A stretch of 64,000 bases of DNA from positions 781,501 to 845,500 of the forward strand of contig NZ_CP136594.1 of the NCBI RefSeq assembly GCF_032852305.1, written 5' to 3'. A model generated the notes under the pieces. It saw nothing but the letters and a program-made list of their open reading frames with translations, ran no database searches and was not told where the DNA came from. How positions within the stretch are numbered: the stretch's first letter is position 1; each line of letters opens with the position of its first letter. The position numbers were made by a program, and so were the translations under genes. This stretch comes from Parasphingorhabdus sp. SCSIO 66989. GTDB lineage: Bacteria; Pseudomonadota; Alphaproteobacteria; Sphingomonadales; Sphingomonadaceae. Below are positions 52,190-60,602 of this stretch, piece by piece.

Positions 52190-54628
52190 GTGCGGGTGCT
52201 TGATCTCGATCCTCCCTTACCCCAAGCCATAACCCAATGGTTTTCGGAACGCGGTTGGTCGCCGCGGCGGCACCAGCTGGAGATGGTCGATGTGGCGCGG
52301 CAGGGGCGCCATGCGTTGCTGGTGGCGTCCACCGGTGCGGGCAAGACCTTGGCCGGATTTCTGCCCTCGCTGGCGGAGCTGATCGAGACGCCTGTCCATG
52401 ACGGCCTACACACCCTCTACGTCTCGCCGCTCAAAGCATTGGCCCATGATATTCAGCGCAACCTTACCATGCCGGTTGAGGAAATGGGCCTTGATATCCG
52501 TGTCGAGGCACGCAGCGGGGATACGCCTTCGGATCGCAAAAAACGCCAGCGCGAAAAGCCGCCGCAGATATTGCTGACGACGCCGGAATCGCTGAGCCTT
52601 TTGCTGAGCTATCCCGAGAGTGCGACGCTGTTTGCCAGCCTCAAACGCGTGATCGTTGATGAGGTCCATGCTTTTGCCACCGGTAAGCGCGGCGATCTGC
52701 TGGCATTATCGCTGGCGCGGTTGCGTACCCTTGCGCCAGACGCACAGCGCGTCGCCCTGTCCGCTACCGTGGCCGATCCCGATGGCTATCGCGCCTGGCT
52801 TGCGCCGCATGGTGATCTGGACAGTGTGGCGCTGGTTGAAGGTGAGGCGGGCGCCGATCCCGACCTCGATATCATGCTGCCTGAGGGCCGGGTGCCCTGG
52901 TCGGGCCATAGCGGCCATTATGCCATTCCGCAGGTCTTGGAAGAAATCACCCGCAACCGCACCACCATCGTCTTTTGCAATACGCGCTTTCTCGCAGAGT
53001 TTATCTTTCAGCGGCTTTGGGAGTTGAATGAGGACGCGCTACCCATTGGCTTGCACCATGGCTCGCTCTCGGTTGAGGCGCGGCGTAAGGTGGAAGGCGC
53101 GATGGCGCGTGGCGAATTGCGCGCTCTGGTGGCGACCGCCAGCCTCGATCTTGGCGTTGATTGGGGCGATGTCGATTGCGTCATCCAGATGGGTGCGCCC
53201 AAAGGCTCCTCGCGCCTGTTGCAACGTATCGGCCGCGCCAATCACCGGCTTGATGAACCGAGCAAGGCGGTATTGGTCCCGGGGAACCGCTTCGAATATC
53301 TCGAAGCCCAAGCCGCCTATGATGCGGTGGATGCGGGTCAGCGTGATGGCGAAGGCTTTCGCCCCGGCGGGCTCGATGTGCTGGCGCAGCATGTGATGGC
53401 AGTGGCCTGTGCCGGTCCGTTTCATGAGGAGGCCTTGCGCGATGAGGTGCGCTCGGCGCTGCCTTATTCTGGCTATGATGATGACGCCTTTGCCCGGGTG
53501 CTGAGCTTTGTGGAAAATGGCGGCTATGCGCTGCGTGCCTATGACAAGTTCAAGCGGCTACGGCGCGATAAGGATGGCGTCTGGCATCTGGCGCATCCGC
53601 GTTTCGCGGCGCAGCATCGGCTCAATGCGGGCACGATTGTCGATGTGCCAATGCTGGAAGTGCGGTTCAAAAATGGCCGCAAACTGGGCAAAGTCGAAGA
53701 GATGTTCGCCGCGCAACTGTCGCCGGGCGATACGTTTTTCTTTGCCGGTATGAGCCTCGAGGTCGAGCAGATCAAAGATCTCGACCTGATCGTCCGTGCC
53801 AGCAAGAACGCGGCGCAGATCCCCAGCTATATGGGCGCGCGGATGCCGCTGACCACGCATCTTGCTGATCGGGTGCGCGGGCTGCTGACCGACCGCACCG
53901 GCTGGGTGCGCTTCCCCGATGATGTGCGCGAATGGCTGGAGATGCAGGATTGGCGCTCAACCTTGCCCGAGCCGGGACAGCTATTGGTTGAGACCTTCCC
54001 GCACCGCCAGCGCCATTATATGGTGTGCTACCCCTTTGAAGGCTGGAACGCGCATCAATCGCTCGGCATGCTTATTACCCGCCGGATGGAGGATAAGGGC
54101 CTGCAGCCTTTGGGCTTTGTTGCCAATGATTATGCGCTGGCGGTCTATGGGCTGCAGCCGATCCGCGATCCGGGGGCGCTGTTTTCCGCAGATATCCTCA
54201 CAGATGAATTCATCCAATGGGTCGAGAGCAGCTATTTGCTCAAACGCGCCTTTCGTGAGGTGGCGGTGATATCCGGTCTGGTAGAGCGTCAGCATCCGGG
54301 CAAACGCAAAACCGGTAAACAGGTGACCTTCTCGACCGACCTGATCTTCGATGTATTAGCCAAATATGAGCCCGATCATGTGCTGATGCAGGCGGCATGG
54401 GCCGATGCACGCGCGAAGATGACCGATGTCGGGAGGCTGGGTGACTTGCTCGATCGGGCGCAGGAGACGATCCTGCATATCGACCTTGACCGGGTGACGC
54501 CCATGGCGGTGCCGGTGCTGACGATGATCGGGCGTGAATCTGTGGCGCAGGGCGCGGCGGATGATGCTCTGCTGCTGGAGGCGGAAACACTGGCGGCAAC
54601 CGCGATGCGTGGGGATGTACCAGAATAA
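52190..54628 (+). CDS. Lhr-type DEXH helicase, ligase-associated DNA damage response
   Basis: 812 residues of the Lhr helicase core family, linked in many bacteria to a DNA damage response with PdeM, an exonuclease and a ligase. Motif I STGAGKTLAGFLP (about 50), II VDEVHAFATGKRG (DEVH), III LSATVADPDG, and VI RIGRANHRLDEPSK are present, followed by the winged-helix and Lhr C-terminal regions. It starts at a GTG at 52190. Its customary neighbour pdeM is 4 kb away here. Repeats bracket the gene on both sides. Confidence 0.92.
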   Translation: MRVLDLDPPLPQAITQWFSERGWSPRRHQLEMVDVARQGRHALLVASTGAGKTLAGFLPSLAELIETPVHDGLHTLYVSPLKALAHDIQRNLTMPVEEMGLDIRVEARSGDTPSDRKKRQREKPPQILLTTPESLSLLLSYPESATLFASLKRVIVDEVHAFATGKRGDLLALSLARLRTLAPDAQRVALSATVADPDGYRAWLAPHGDLDSVALVEGEAGADPDLDIMLPEGRVPWSGHSGHYAIPQVLEEITRNRTTIVFCNTRFLAEFIFQRLWELNEDALPIGLHHGSLSVEARRKVEGAMARGELRALVATASLDLGVDWGDVDCVIQMGAPKGSSRLLQRIGRANHRLDEPSKAVLVPGNRFEYLEAQAAYDAVDAGQRDGEGFRPGGLDVLAQHVMAVACAGPFHEEALRDEVRSALPYSGYDDDAFARVLSFVENGGYALRAYDKFKRLRRDKDGVWHLAHPRFAAQHRLNAGTIVDVPMLEVRFKNGRKLGKVEEMFAAQLSPGDTFFFAGMSLEVEQIKDLDLIVRASKNAAQIPSYMGARMPLTTHLADRVRGLLTDRTGWVRFPDDVREWLEMQDWRSTLPEPGQLLVETFPHRQRHYMVCYPFEGWNAHQSLGMLITRRMEDKGLQPLGFVANDYALAVYGLQPIRDPGALFSADILTDEFIQWVESSYLLKRAFREVAVISGLVERQHPGKRKTGKQVTFSTDLIFDVLAKYEPDHVLMQAAWADARAKMTDVGRLGDLLDRAQETILHIDLDRVTPMAVPVLTMIGRESVAQGAADDALLLEAETLAATAMRGDVPE

Positions 54629-54764
54629 GCCCCTCCTCTTCAGAGGAGGGGTTGGGGTGGTGGAGTCACTGGGCGCAAAGCGTGCCGCAGCACCACCCCG
54701 CTGCGACTAAACTCGCTGACGCTCATTAAGTCTCACTGCCCCTCCTCTAAAGAGGAGGGGAGGA
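54629..54764. repeat. Palindromic repeat family C, copy 2
   Basis: A 136-bp element that starts inside or right at the helicase stop codon region, with CCCCTCCTCTTCAGAGGAGG at one end and CCTCCTCTAAAGAGGAGG at the other. It is the reverse-orientation counterpart of 46106-46242. The outer hairpins are well conserved, the centre less so. It marks the boundary where the lhr-pdeM linkage is broken. Confidence 0.85.
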
Positions 54765-54840
54765 TCAGCGTTCATTGCGGTAGCGCAAATATTGCCGTTT
54801 TGGCGTATCTGAGGTAATGTCGGGACAATAGGAGCAGGAC

Positions 54841-55800
54841 GTGAACAATAAAATATATGCCCTCGGCATGGCTCTATTGCTTGCCGGGAATAGCGCGGCA
54901 CCGGTGCAGGAACAGGTGCAGAGCAATCAATCCGAAACTTCTGTGCCGAGCGATATCGACATTGTCGAAATAGAGATCGACCCGGTCTATCGCATGACCG
55001 TGCCGGTGCAGATTGATGGTGCGGGCCCCTATGATTTTCTGATCGATACCGGTTCGGAACGCACCGTGGTCTCAACCGATCTGGCCGGGAAGCTCGAGCT
55101 GGAATTTGTCGAACAGGCATTGTTGCAGAGCATTGCGGGCAGCAAGGTAGTGGATACCGCCTATGTTCCCGATTTGACGCTGGGCGACCAGAATTATGGC
55201 GGCGTTATTGCGCCATTGCTGCTGACGGAAGATATTGGTGCTGACGGCATTTTGGGTCTTGATGGCTTGCAAAACCAGCGCATTTTGTTTGATTTTCGCC
55301 GCGAGGTTATAGAGATTGAGGACATCGCCGACGCATCCAACAAGGGCTATGAGATAGTCGTTACAGGACGGCGCAAATCGGGCCAGCTGATCCTCACCAA
55401 TGCCATGATTTCGGGTATTGATGTCACCGTGGTGATCGATACCGGGGCGCAATCGAGCATTGGCAATCGCGCTTTGCAAAGACGGCTGAGCGGTAAACGT
55501 GCCAAAGGTACAGATACTCAGTCGGAGTTACATGCGGTTACCGGCCATACGATTATGGCAGATTCCGGCATCGCAAAGGATTTCCGTATCGGTCGCGCGC
55601 AGTTCTCGCATATCGGCATTGCCTTTGCTGATGCGTTGCCGTTCAAGACGCTTGGTCTGGAGAACAAGCCGGCGCTGTTTCTGGGCATGTCGGTGCTCAG
55701 GAAATTTGATCGGGTGGCGATTGATTTCCGCAAACGCAGGGTTTTGTTCGACCTCCCACGCAATGCACGGCCGACACGGGATCGTCGCTTTCGGTCTTAA
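54841..55800 (+). CDS. Exported retropepsin-like aspartic protease with two domains
   Basis: 319 residues. A signal-like N-terminus (MALLLAGNSAA) is followed by two retroviral-type aspartic protease domains in one chain: LIDTGSERTVVSTDLAGKL (first Asp, residue about 70) with ADGILGLDGLQNQRILFDF, and VIDTGAQSSIGNRALQRRL (second, about 200) with LFLGMSVLRKFDRVAIDF. Thus one chain may fold like a pepsin-type pair instead of a homodimer. The start is GTG with AGGAGCAGG upstream. The substrate is unknown. It is convergent with the GST gene (4-base overlap). Confidence 0.85.
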   Translation: MNNKIYALGMALLLAGNSAAPVQEQVQSNQSETSVPSDIDIVEIEIDPVYRMTVPVQIDGAGPYDFLIDTGSERTVVSTDLAGKLELEFVEQALLQSIAGSKVVDTAYVPDLTLGDQNYGGVIAPLLLTEDIGADGILGLDGLQNQRILFDFRREVIEIEDIADASNKGYEIVVTGRRKSGQLILTNAMISGIDVTVVIDTGAQSSIGNRALQRRLSGKRAKGTDTQSELHAVTGHTIMADSGIAKDFRIGRAQFSHIGIAFADALPFKTLGLENKPALFLGMSVLRKFDRVAIDFRKRRVLFDLPRNARPTRDRRFRS

Positions 55801-56468
55801 GCAGCAAGCGGGAACAGCGTTACTACATCACCCGGTGCCCAGGGTTTTTCCTTTTGCATGGCCGTGGCAAACAGGTCACTGGCAAGATGGCCCGCCAGCC
55901 ACGCATGTATATGGGGCAAAGGCAGGACATCAAACCAGCCACGATCATGATTGGCGAATTGCCGCACAAAGGGGAAGATGGCGATATCCGCCATGCTCCG
56001 TTTTGCGCCGAATAGCTGGCTCTCGCCCGGTTGCAACTCATGACTGGCAAGTTGCGCTTCGAGCCGCTCAATAAAGGTCATCGCTTCGGCGCGATGCTCT
56101 ATAGGATCAGCATTGTCATAGCGGGTGAAATATTTGTAGCGGTCGAGATGGTGTTTGAACGGCCCGTCATTGGCAGCGATCAAAGCATTGCGGGCGTCGC
56201 CATCGCCAGCGGAGAGCCACCCCTCCGGATCATTTTGCTCCAGCGCCCAGTGCATCACTGCCAGACTTTCCTCCAGCACATTGCCGTCATCCAGCACCAC
56301 CACAGGGACCGTCGCCTTGGGTGAGGCGGCAACCATCGCTTCGGGCTTGGCCTTAAGGCTGACCTCGCGCAATTCGGCAGTGATGCCCGCAATCACCAAG
56401 GCCATCCGTCCGCGCATGGCATAGGGACAGCGGCGGAAACTGTAGAGAATGGGCAGGGCCCCGCTCAT
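55797..56468 (-). CDS. Glutathione S-transferase-family protein
   Basis: 223 residues from the ATG at 56468. The thioredoxin-like N-terminal domain has YSFRRCPYAMRGRMAL (Cys at the catalytic place, as in omega/beta-like GSTs), VPVVVLDDGNVLEESLAVMHW for glutathione binding, and an all-helical C-terminal domain (SMADIAIFPFVRQFANHD). The start overlaps the trhO stop (ATGA), so the two are coupled. An upstream in-frame ATG at 56495 lies inside trhO and was rejected. Confidence 0.9.
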   Translation of the reverse strand: MSGALPILYSFRRCPYAMRGRMALVIAGITAELREVSLKAKPEAMVAASPKATVPVVVLDDGNVLEESLAVMHWALEQNDPEGWLSAGDGDARNALIAANDGPFKHHLDRYKYFTRYDNADPIEHRAEAMTFIERLEAQLASHELQPGESQLFGAKRSMADIAIFPFVRQFANHDRGWFDVLPLPHIHAWLAGHLASDLFATAMQKEKPWAPGDVVTLFPLAA

Positions 56469-57466
56469 TCCTCGCCCGATCCCAATACTTCCCAAAGGTC
56501 ATCAACAGGCTCGTTTTTCTGCTTCTGCTCCATTTCTTGCGCCAGATGCTGCGCATTGCGCCGTTCTGCCAATTCCATCTGCTTTTGCCGCTCGCGATAG
56601 CGGGCTTTTTGTTCTTCGGTCCGGCTATGCGCGCAATATTGGCATTGCTCGCCCTCGACATAATCGGGGTGTTTCAATTCATCAGGTGTTAGCGGTCGGC
56701 GGCAAGCGCGGCAGAGCGTATGCTCTCCCTGTTTTAGGCCGTGAGTCACGCTGACCCGCTCATCAAAAACGAAGCAGGAACCGTCAAACTGGCTCTCTGC
56801 TTCAGGCACATTTTCGAGATACTTCAATATCCCGCCCTTAAGGTGCACCACATCGTCAAAGCCCTGTTGGCGGACATAGGCGGTGGCCTTTTCGCATCTT
56901 ATGCCGCCGGTGCAGAACATGGCGATGCGCGGGGCGTTGTCCTGCTCGCGCAGCTTTTGGGCAAAATCGTCAAACCATTGCGGAAAATCGCGAAAGCTGT
57001 GCGTATCCGGGTTAATCGCGCCGTCAAAACTGCCAATGGCGACCTCATAGGTGTTGCGGGTATCGATCACTATAGTATCCGGGTCGGCAATCGCAGCGTT
57101 CCATTCGGTTGGTGCGATATATTCGCCCTTGTCATGTGCCGCATCTACGCCGTCGACGCCCATGGTGACAATCTCGGATTTGAGCCGTACCTTCATCCGC
57201 AGAAACGGCGCTTCCTCGGCATATGAGTATTTCACTTCTAATCCCTCAAAGCCGGGATACTCACGGATATGCGCAATAACCGTTTCTACCGCTTCGTCAT
57301 CGCCAGCAATGGTTCCGTTTACGCCTTCATCGGCGATCAGCACCGTTCCCTTCACGCCTTGCTCGACGCAAACCGTCTGCAGCGCCTGCTGCATCGCCTC
57401 GCGGTCGGCGACCGGGGCAAAATGATAGAGAGCGGCAACGCAATAAGGAGCGGGAGTTTTGGACAT
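56465..57466 (-). CDS. trhO: tRNA uridine(34) hydroxylase TrhO (rhodanese-related)
   Basis: Oxygen-dependent hydroxylation of U34 in tRNA, giving 5-hydroxyuridine. It has 333 residues: an N-terminal acylphosphatase-like domain (GTVLIADEGVNGTIAG), then the rhodanese domain with the catalytic Cys185 in MFCTGGIRCEKATAYV, and a cysteine pair region CRACRRPL/CQYC near the C-terminus. A charged coiled C-terminal extension (TEEQKARYRERQKQMELAERR) follows. It is coupled to the GST gene by a 4-base overlap. Confidence 0.95.
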   Translation of the reverse strand: MSKTPAPYCVAALYHFAPVADREAMQQALQTVCVEQGVKGTVLIADEGVNGTIAGDDEAVETVIAHIREYPGFEGLEVKYSYAEEAPFLRMKVRLKSEIVTMGVDGVDAAHDKGEYIAPTEWNAAIADPDTIVIDTRNTYEVAIGSFDGAINPDTHSFRDFPQWFDDFAQKLREQDNAPRIAMFCTGGIRCEKATAYVRQQGFDDVVHLKGGILKYLENVPEAESQFDGSCFVFDERVSVTHGLKQGEHTLCRACRRPLTPDELKHPDYVEGEQCQYCAHSRTEEQKARYRERQKQMELAERRNAQHLAQEMEQKQKNEPVDDLWEVLGSGEE

Positions 57467-57518
57467 GCGCCGCCCTATATAGGCAGATGCGGCGCATATC
57501 CAGTCATGCGATCAGCTT

Positions 57519-57887
57519 TCAGTCCTGACGCTGTTGCACCAGCAGCAGTTCCAGCCGCCGCATCTCGCGCAATATGCGGTTGCTCTGCATCACTGGCATC
57601 AGCGACATTTTCAGCACCGCAGCCAATATTGCCAGCGTCACCGCAGGCAGACCCCAGCGCAATTGGGTGACGGTATCTTCGGCATTGAAAAATGCGATCC
57701 CCATCCAGACTGCGATAAGGAACATGGCCGCCTGTACCACCAGAACCACCCAGTTGACCCAGCTATTCTGGCCCTGCAGCATACCAAAAGCCTGCGCAAA
57801 ATAGCCCGGTTCATGCCGCAGCTCTTCCATCAGCGCTTGTTCCTCACGGGTCAGCGTCTCGCTGATCATCGTATCAAACTGATTCAT
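57519..57887 (-). CDS. DUF6768-family small membrane protein, partner of the sigma factor
   Basis: 122 residues. An N-terminal cytoplasmic helix (MISETLTREEQALMEEL) is followed by two transmembrane helices (about 45-68 and 80-100) and a basic C-terminal helix (RILREMRRLELLLVQQRQD). Its gene overlaps the ECF sigma factor gene by 14 bases, the place where an anti-sigma factor or sensor usually sits. It lacks a zinc-binding anti-sigma motif, so that role is only inferred from position. Confidence 0.78.
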   Translation of the reverse strand: MNQFDTMISETLTREEQALMEELRHEPGYFAQAFGMLQGQNSWVNWVVLVVQAAMFLIAVWMGIAFFNAEDTVTQLRWGLPAVTLAILAAVLKMSLMPVMQSNRILREMRRLELLLVQQRQD

Positions 57888-58449
57888 TTTCAGTCTCCTT
57901 TACATTGTCATCTTGCATAAATGTCTTCAACTGGTTGCGCGCATGCATCAGCCGGGTTTTGACGGTGCCTTCTGCCAGTTCCAGCGCCACCGCGATTTCG
58001 GCAACGCGAAATCCCTCACGGTAGAACAGCGTCAGCACGGCCTGATGCTCGGGCGTAAGCCGACCAATGGCACGGCCCAGATCAATATGGGCATCGGTTG
58101 TTGCACGCGGGTCATGGGCTGTCGTTTCTTGAGCAATGTCTGCATCACTATGACGGGCTTGTTTCGCCAAGGTTTTGACACAGCGGCGATGCACAATGCG
58201 AAAAGCCCATACGGCAAAGGCGCGATCATCTTTCAGCCTGGACAGACCGCGATATATGTCGACCCAGGCGGATTGTACCGCATCGCGGGCGGTCTCGTTG
58301 TCGCCGGTGCGACGGGCAGCAAAGCCCAGAAATCGCGGTTGCCAATAGCGATAAAGCTTGTCCCAACCTTCTTTCGCGCCAAGCCGCGCGTCCGCTACCA
58401 GCAGATTCTGCATCGCATGGCGCAGATTGGGGTGCGTGCGGTCCGGCAT
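57874..58449 (-). CDS. ECF-type RNA polymerase sigma factor
   Basis: 191 residues from the ATG at 58449, which has an excellent AAGGAGGG site; the upstream frame extension was rejected. Region 2 is seen in RRTGDNETARDAVQSAWVDIYRGLSRLKDDRAFAVWAFRIVHRRC and region 4 in LTPEHQAVLTLFYREGFRVAEIAVALELAEGTVKTRLMHARNQLK. It overlaps the DUF6768 gene by 14 bases, and both are probably one transcript. No anti-sigma factor of the classical type is adjacent. It diverges from pdeM. Confidence 0.92.
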   Translation of the reverse strand: MPDRTHPNLRHAMQNLLVADARLGAKEGWDKLYRYWQPRFLGFAARRTGDNETARDAVQSAWVDIYRGLSRLKDDRAFAVWAFRIVHRRCVKTLAKQARHSDADIAQETTAHDPRATTDAHIDLGRAIGRLTPEHQAVLTLFYREGFRVAEIAVALELAEGTVKTRLMHARNQLKTFMQDDNVKETENESV

Positions 58450-58584
58450 TTTCCCTCCTTGATTGACGTTAGTATAGAGAAGAGGGTGGCGACGCGAAAA
58501 AGGTTCAATCCAAAACCGAAAAAATCGGGGCTGGCCCGCCCACCTGCCATTGCCATTGAGGCAGCTGTCGCGCATAGCGGAGTG

Positions 58585-59292
58585 ATGGTTCCCCATTCGT
58601 TCGCACCTTTGCTCTTTGCCGGTCAGCATTTTCATGCGCTGGCTGATGACGCGCTGTACTGGCCGCGACACAAGGCCTTGCTGGTCGCTGACCTGCATCT
58701 GGAAAAGGCGAGCTGGTATGCAAAGTCAGGCCAGATGCTGCCGCCCTATGACAGCCAGGCCACGCTCGAACGGCTGGGTCGTTTGATCGATGACTATGAT
58801 GTTGAGCACGTCTATTCGCTTGGTGACAATTATCATGACAGTGCAGGCGAGGCGCGACTGGATGCAGCAGCGGGCCAGATGCTGCGGGCGCTGACGGCGC
58901 GTGTCGATTGGCACTGGATCACCGGCAATCATGATGAGCAGCTTGACGGGTGTTGGGGCGGTAATGTGGTCGCGCAATCTGCGGTGGACGGGCTGCTACT
59001 CTGCCATGAGCCGGACCCGGCACGGATGATCCCCCAGATTTGCGGCCATTTTCACCCCAAATTCCGCATCCAGAATCGGGGCCGCTTGGTATCGCGCCGC
59101 TGCTATATGATGAGTGACAGTCTATTGATTATGCCGGCATTTGGCGCACTGACCGGCGGACTGGATGCCAGTGATGCGGTCTATGGCGATGTCTTTGGGG
59201 CCGAGGGATATCAGGCGGTGGTACCGGTTAATGGCAAAGCCCTCTCCTTTCCCCCCGAGTGCCGCTCGGTCAAAGCCAAGGCTGTTTCATGA
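58585..59292 (+). CDS. pdeM: PdeM-type metallophosphatase, ligase-associated DNA damage response
   Basis: 235 residues of the calcineurin-like phosphatase fold. The metal-binding motifs are ALLVADLHLEK (Asp, His), YSLGDNYHD (Asp, Asn), ITGNHDEQ (Asn-His) and GHFHPKF (His). PdeM is a predicted endonuclease working with Lhr in a DNA damage response. The ATG at 58585 is chosen (family start), although a GTG directly before it and a weak GCGGAG site leave doubt. A LexA-like box overlaps the first codons. It ends in an ATGA overlap with moeA, so these are coupled. lhr lies 4 kb away. Confidence 0.9.
   Translation: MVPHSFAPLLFAGQHFHALADDALYWPRHKALLVADLHLEKASWYAKSGQMLPPYDSQATLERLGRLIDDYDVEHVYSLGDNYHDSAGEARLDAAAGQMLRALTARVDWHWITGNHDEQLDGCWGGNVVAQSAVDGLLLCHEPDPARMIPQICGHFHPKFRIQNRGRLVSRRCYMMSDSLLIMPAFGALTGGLDASDAVYGDVFGAEGYQAVVPVNGKALSFPPECRSVKAKAVS
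58588..58602 (+). promoter_or_regulatory. LexA-like box overlapping the start of pdeM
   Basis: GTTCCCCATTCGTTC fits GTTC-N7-GTTC exactly and covers codons 2-6 of pdeM. An SOS role suits a DNA-damage gene, but a position just inside the coding region is unusual and one such match per strand in 64 kb is expected by chance. Confidence 0.4.
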
Positions 59293-60494
59293 GCGGCTTG
59301 ATCAGTCTGACAGAAGCGCGCCAGCATATATTGCAAGCCTGCGAGACTCTCTCCGCTGAACAATGTGCTGTGACAGAAGCGCTTGGGCGGACGCTGGCGC
59401 AAGATATCGTCGCGACCCATGATCAGCCTGCTGCCGATATGTCTGCCATGGATGGCTATGCGGTGCGATTGGAGGATTGCGCAGTTGGCCAAGCGCTAGA
59501 TGTCATCGGTGAGGCAAAGGCAGGAGACCCATTTCAGGGCACAATAGATGTTGGACAGGCCGTACGGATTTCCACCGGAGCCTATGTGCCTGAAGGCGCA
59601 GACCATATCCTGATTCAGGAAGAGTCGGAGCGCAAAGGTGATAAGCTCACGCCCACCGTACAGCAATCAGCCAATGGCTTTATCCGCGCCAAAGGCCGCG
59701 ATTTTGCCAGCGGGGACACATTGCTGAGCGCGCGGAAAACGCTGGCACCTGCATCGATTGCCCTATGCGCAGCCGCAGGTCTGGCGCAGCTTTCCGTCAT
59801 CTGCAAACCGCGTGTAGCTGTCCTCACCAATGGCAACGAATTATGCGACCCCGGCGAGCCGCTATCCCCTGGCATGCTCTATGACAGCAATGGCCCTGCC
59901 CTTGTTGCGCAGATCACGAGTTGGGGCGCGAGTCCCGGCTGGCAGGGCCGAGGCGGAGATGATCTGCGGGCGATGAAAGCCTGTCTTGAGCAGGCGCTCG
60001 GCCATGACTTGTTGATCATTGCAGGCGGCGCATCGGTGGGCCCCCATGATATTGTTCGCGATGCCTTTGCCGAATTGGGTGGCGAATTGATCTTCAGCCG
60101 GATCGCACTCAAGCCGGGCAAGCCTGCATGGTGCGGTCGCTTGGGGTCGATGCTGGTGATCGGTCTGCCGGGCAATCCGGCCTCAGCCTTTGTCACGGCC
60201 GAGCTATTGGTGAAGCCGGCGATATTGGCCATGAGTGGTCAGAGAGTGGGTGCCGAAATACCTTTGCAAACAGCGCGTATCACCGATGCACTGCCCGCTA
60301 ATGGTCCCCGCGAGAGTTTTTTGCGTGCTCGCGTGAGTGATGATGGGGCGGGTGAAATACTGATCACACCATTGGGCGATCAGGACAGCAGCTTGTTGCG
60401 ACCATTGGCCGAATCGGATGCATTGTTGCGTCGTGCGCAGCATGACGAAGCATGTGAAGCAGGCGCAACCGTAGCGTACATGCCTTCGCGTTAG
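59289..60494 (+). CDS. moeA: Molybdopterin molybdenumtransferase MoeA
   Basis: Inserts molybdate into adenylated molybdopterin to finish the molybdenum cofactor. It has 401 residues from the ATG overlapping the pdeM stop. It shows PAADMSAMDGYAV, VRISTGAYVPEGADHILIQEE, the MoaB/Mog-like domain with LTNGNELCDPGEPLSPGMLYDSNG and IIAGGASVGPHDIV, and a C-terminal domain IV. It could serve the molybdopterin oxidoreductase at 402-2693, although that protein is altered at its catalytic Glu. The coupling to pdeM appears to be a fortuitous operon. Confidence 0.95.
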   Translation: MSGLISLTEARQHILQACETLSAEQCAVTEALGRTLAQDIVATHDQPAADMSAMDGYAVRLEDCAVGQALDVIGEAKAGDPFQGTIDVGQAVRISTGAYVPEGADHILIQEESERKGDKLTPTVQQSANGFIRAKGRDFASGDTLLSARKTLAPASIALCAAAGLAQLSVICKPRVAVLTNGNELCDPGEPLSPGMLYDSNGPALVAQITSWGASPGWQGRGGDDLRAMKACLEQALGHDLLIIAGGASVGPHDIVRDAFAELGGELIFSRIALKPGKPAWCGRLGSMLVIGLPGNPASAFVTAELLVKPAILAMSGQRVGAEIPLQTARITDALPANGPRESFLRARVSDDGAGEILITPLGDQDSSLLRPLAESDALLRRAQHDEACEAGATVAYMPSR

Positions 60495-60502
60495 GAGAGT
60501 TT

Positions 60503-60547
60503 ACATGGGAATGGCGGGTGTACATCAAAATGGATGTATCCCCATGT
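60503..60547. promoter_or_regulatory. Bulged hairpin between moeA and the S41 peptidase gene
   Basis: ACATGGG at 60503-60509 pairs with CCCATGT at 60541-60547, enclosing TACATC/GATGTA at 60521-60526 and 60533-60538 with a loop of six bases. No T-run follows. It could be an operator, an mRNA element or a weak terminator. A second small palindrome (GTAGA-CA-TCTAC) follows at about 60555. Confidence 0.4.
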
Positions 60548-60602
60548 TCCTTATGTAGACATCTACGCTCTATACTTGGCAAATATTTAAAGGGAGCATG
60601 AT

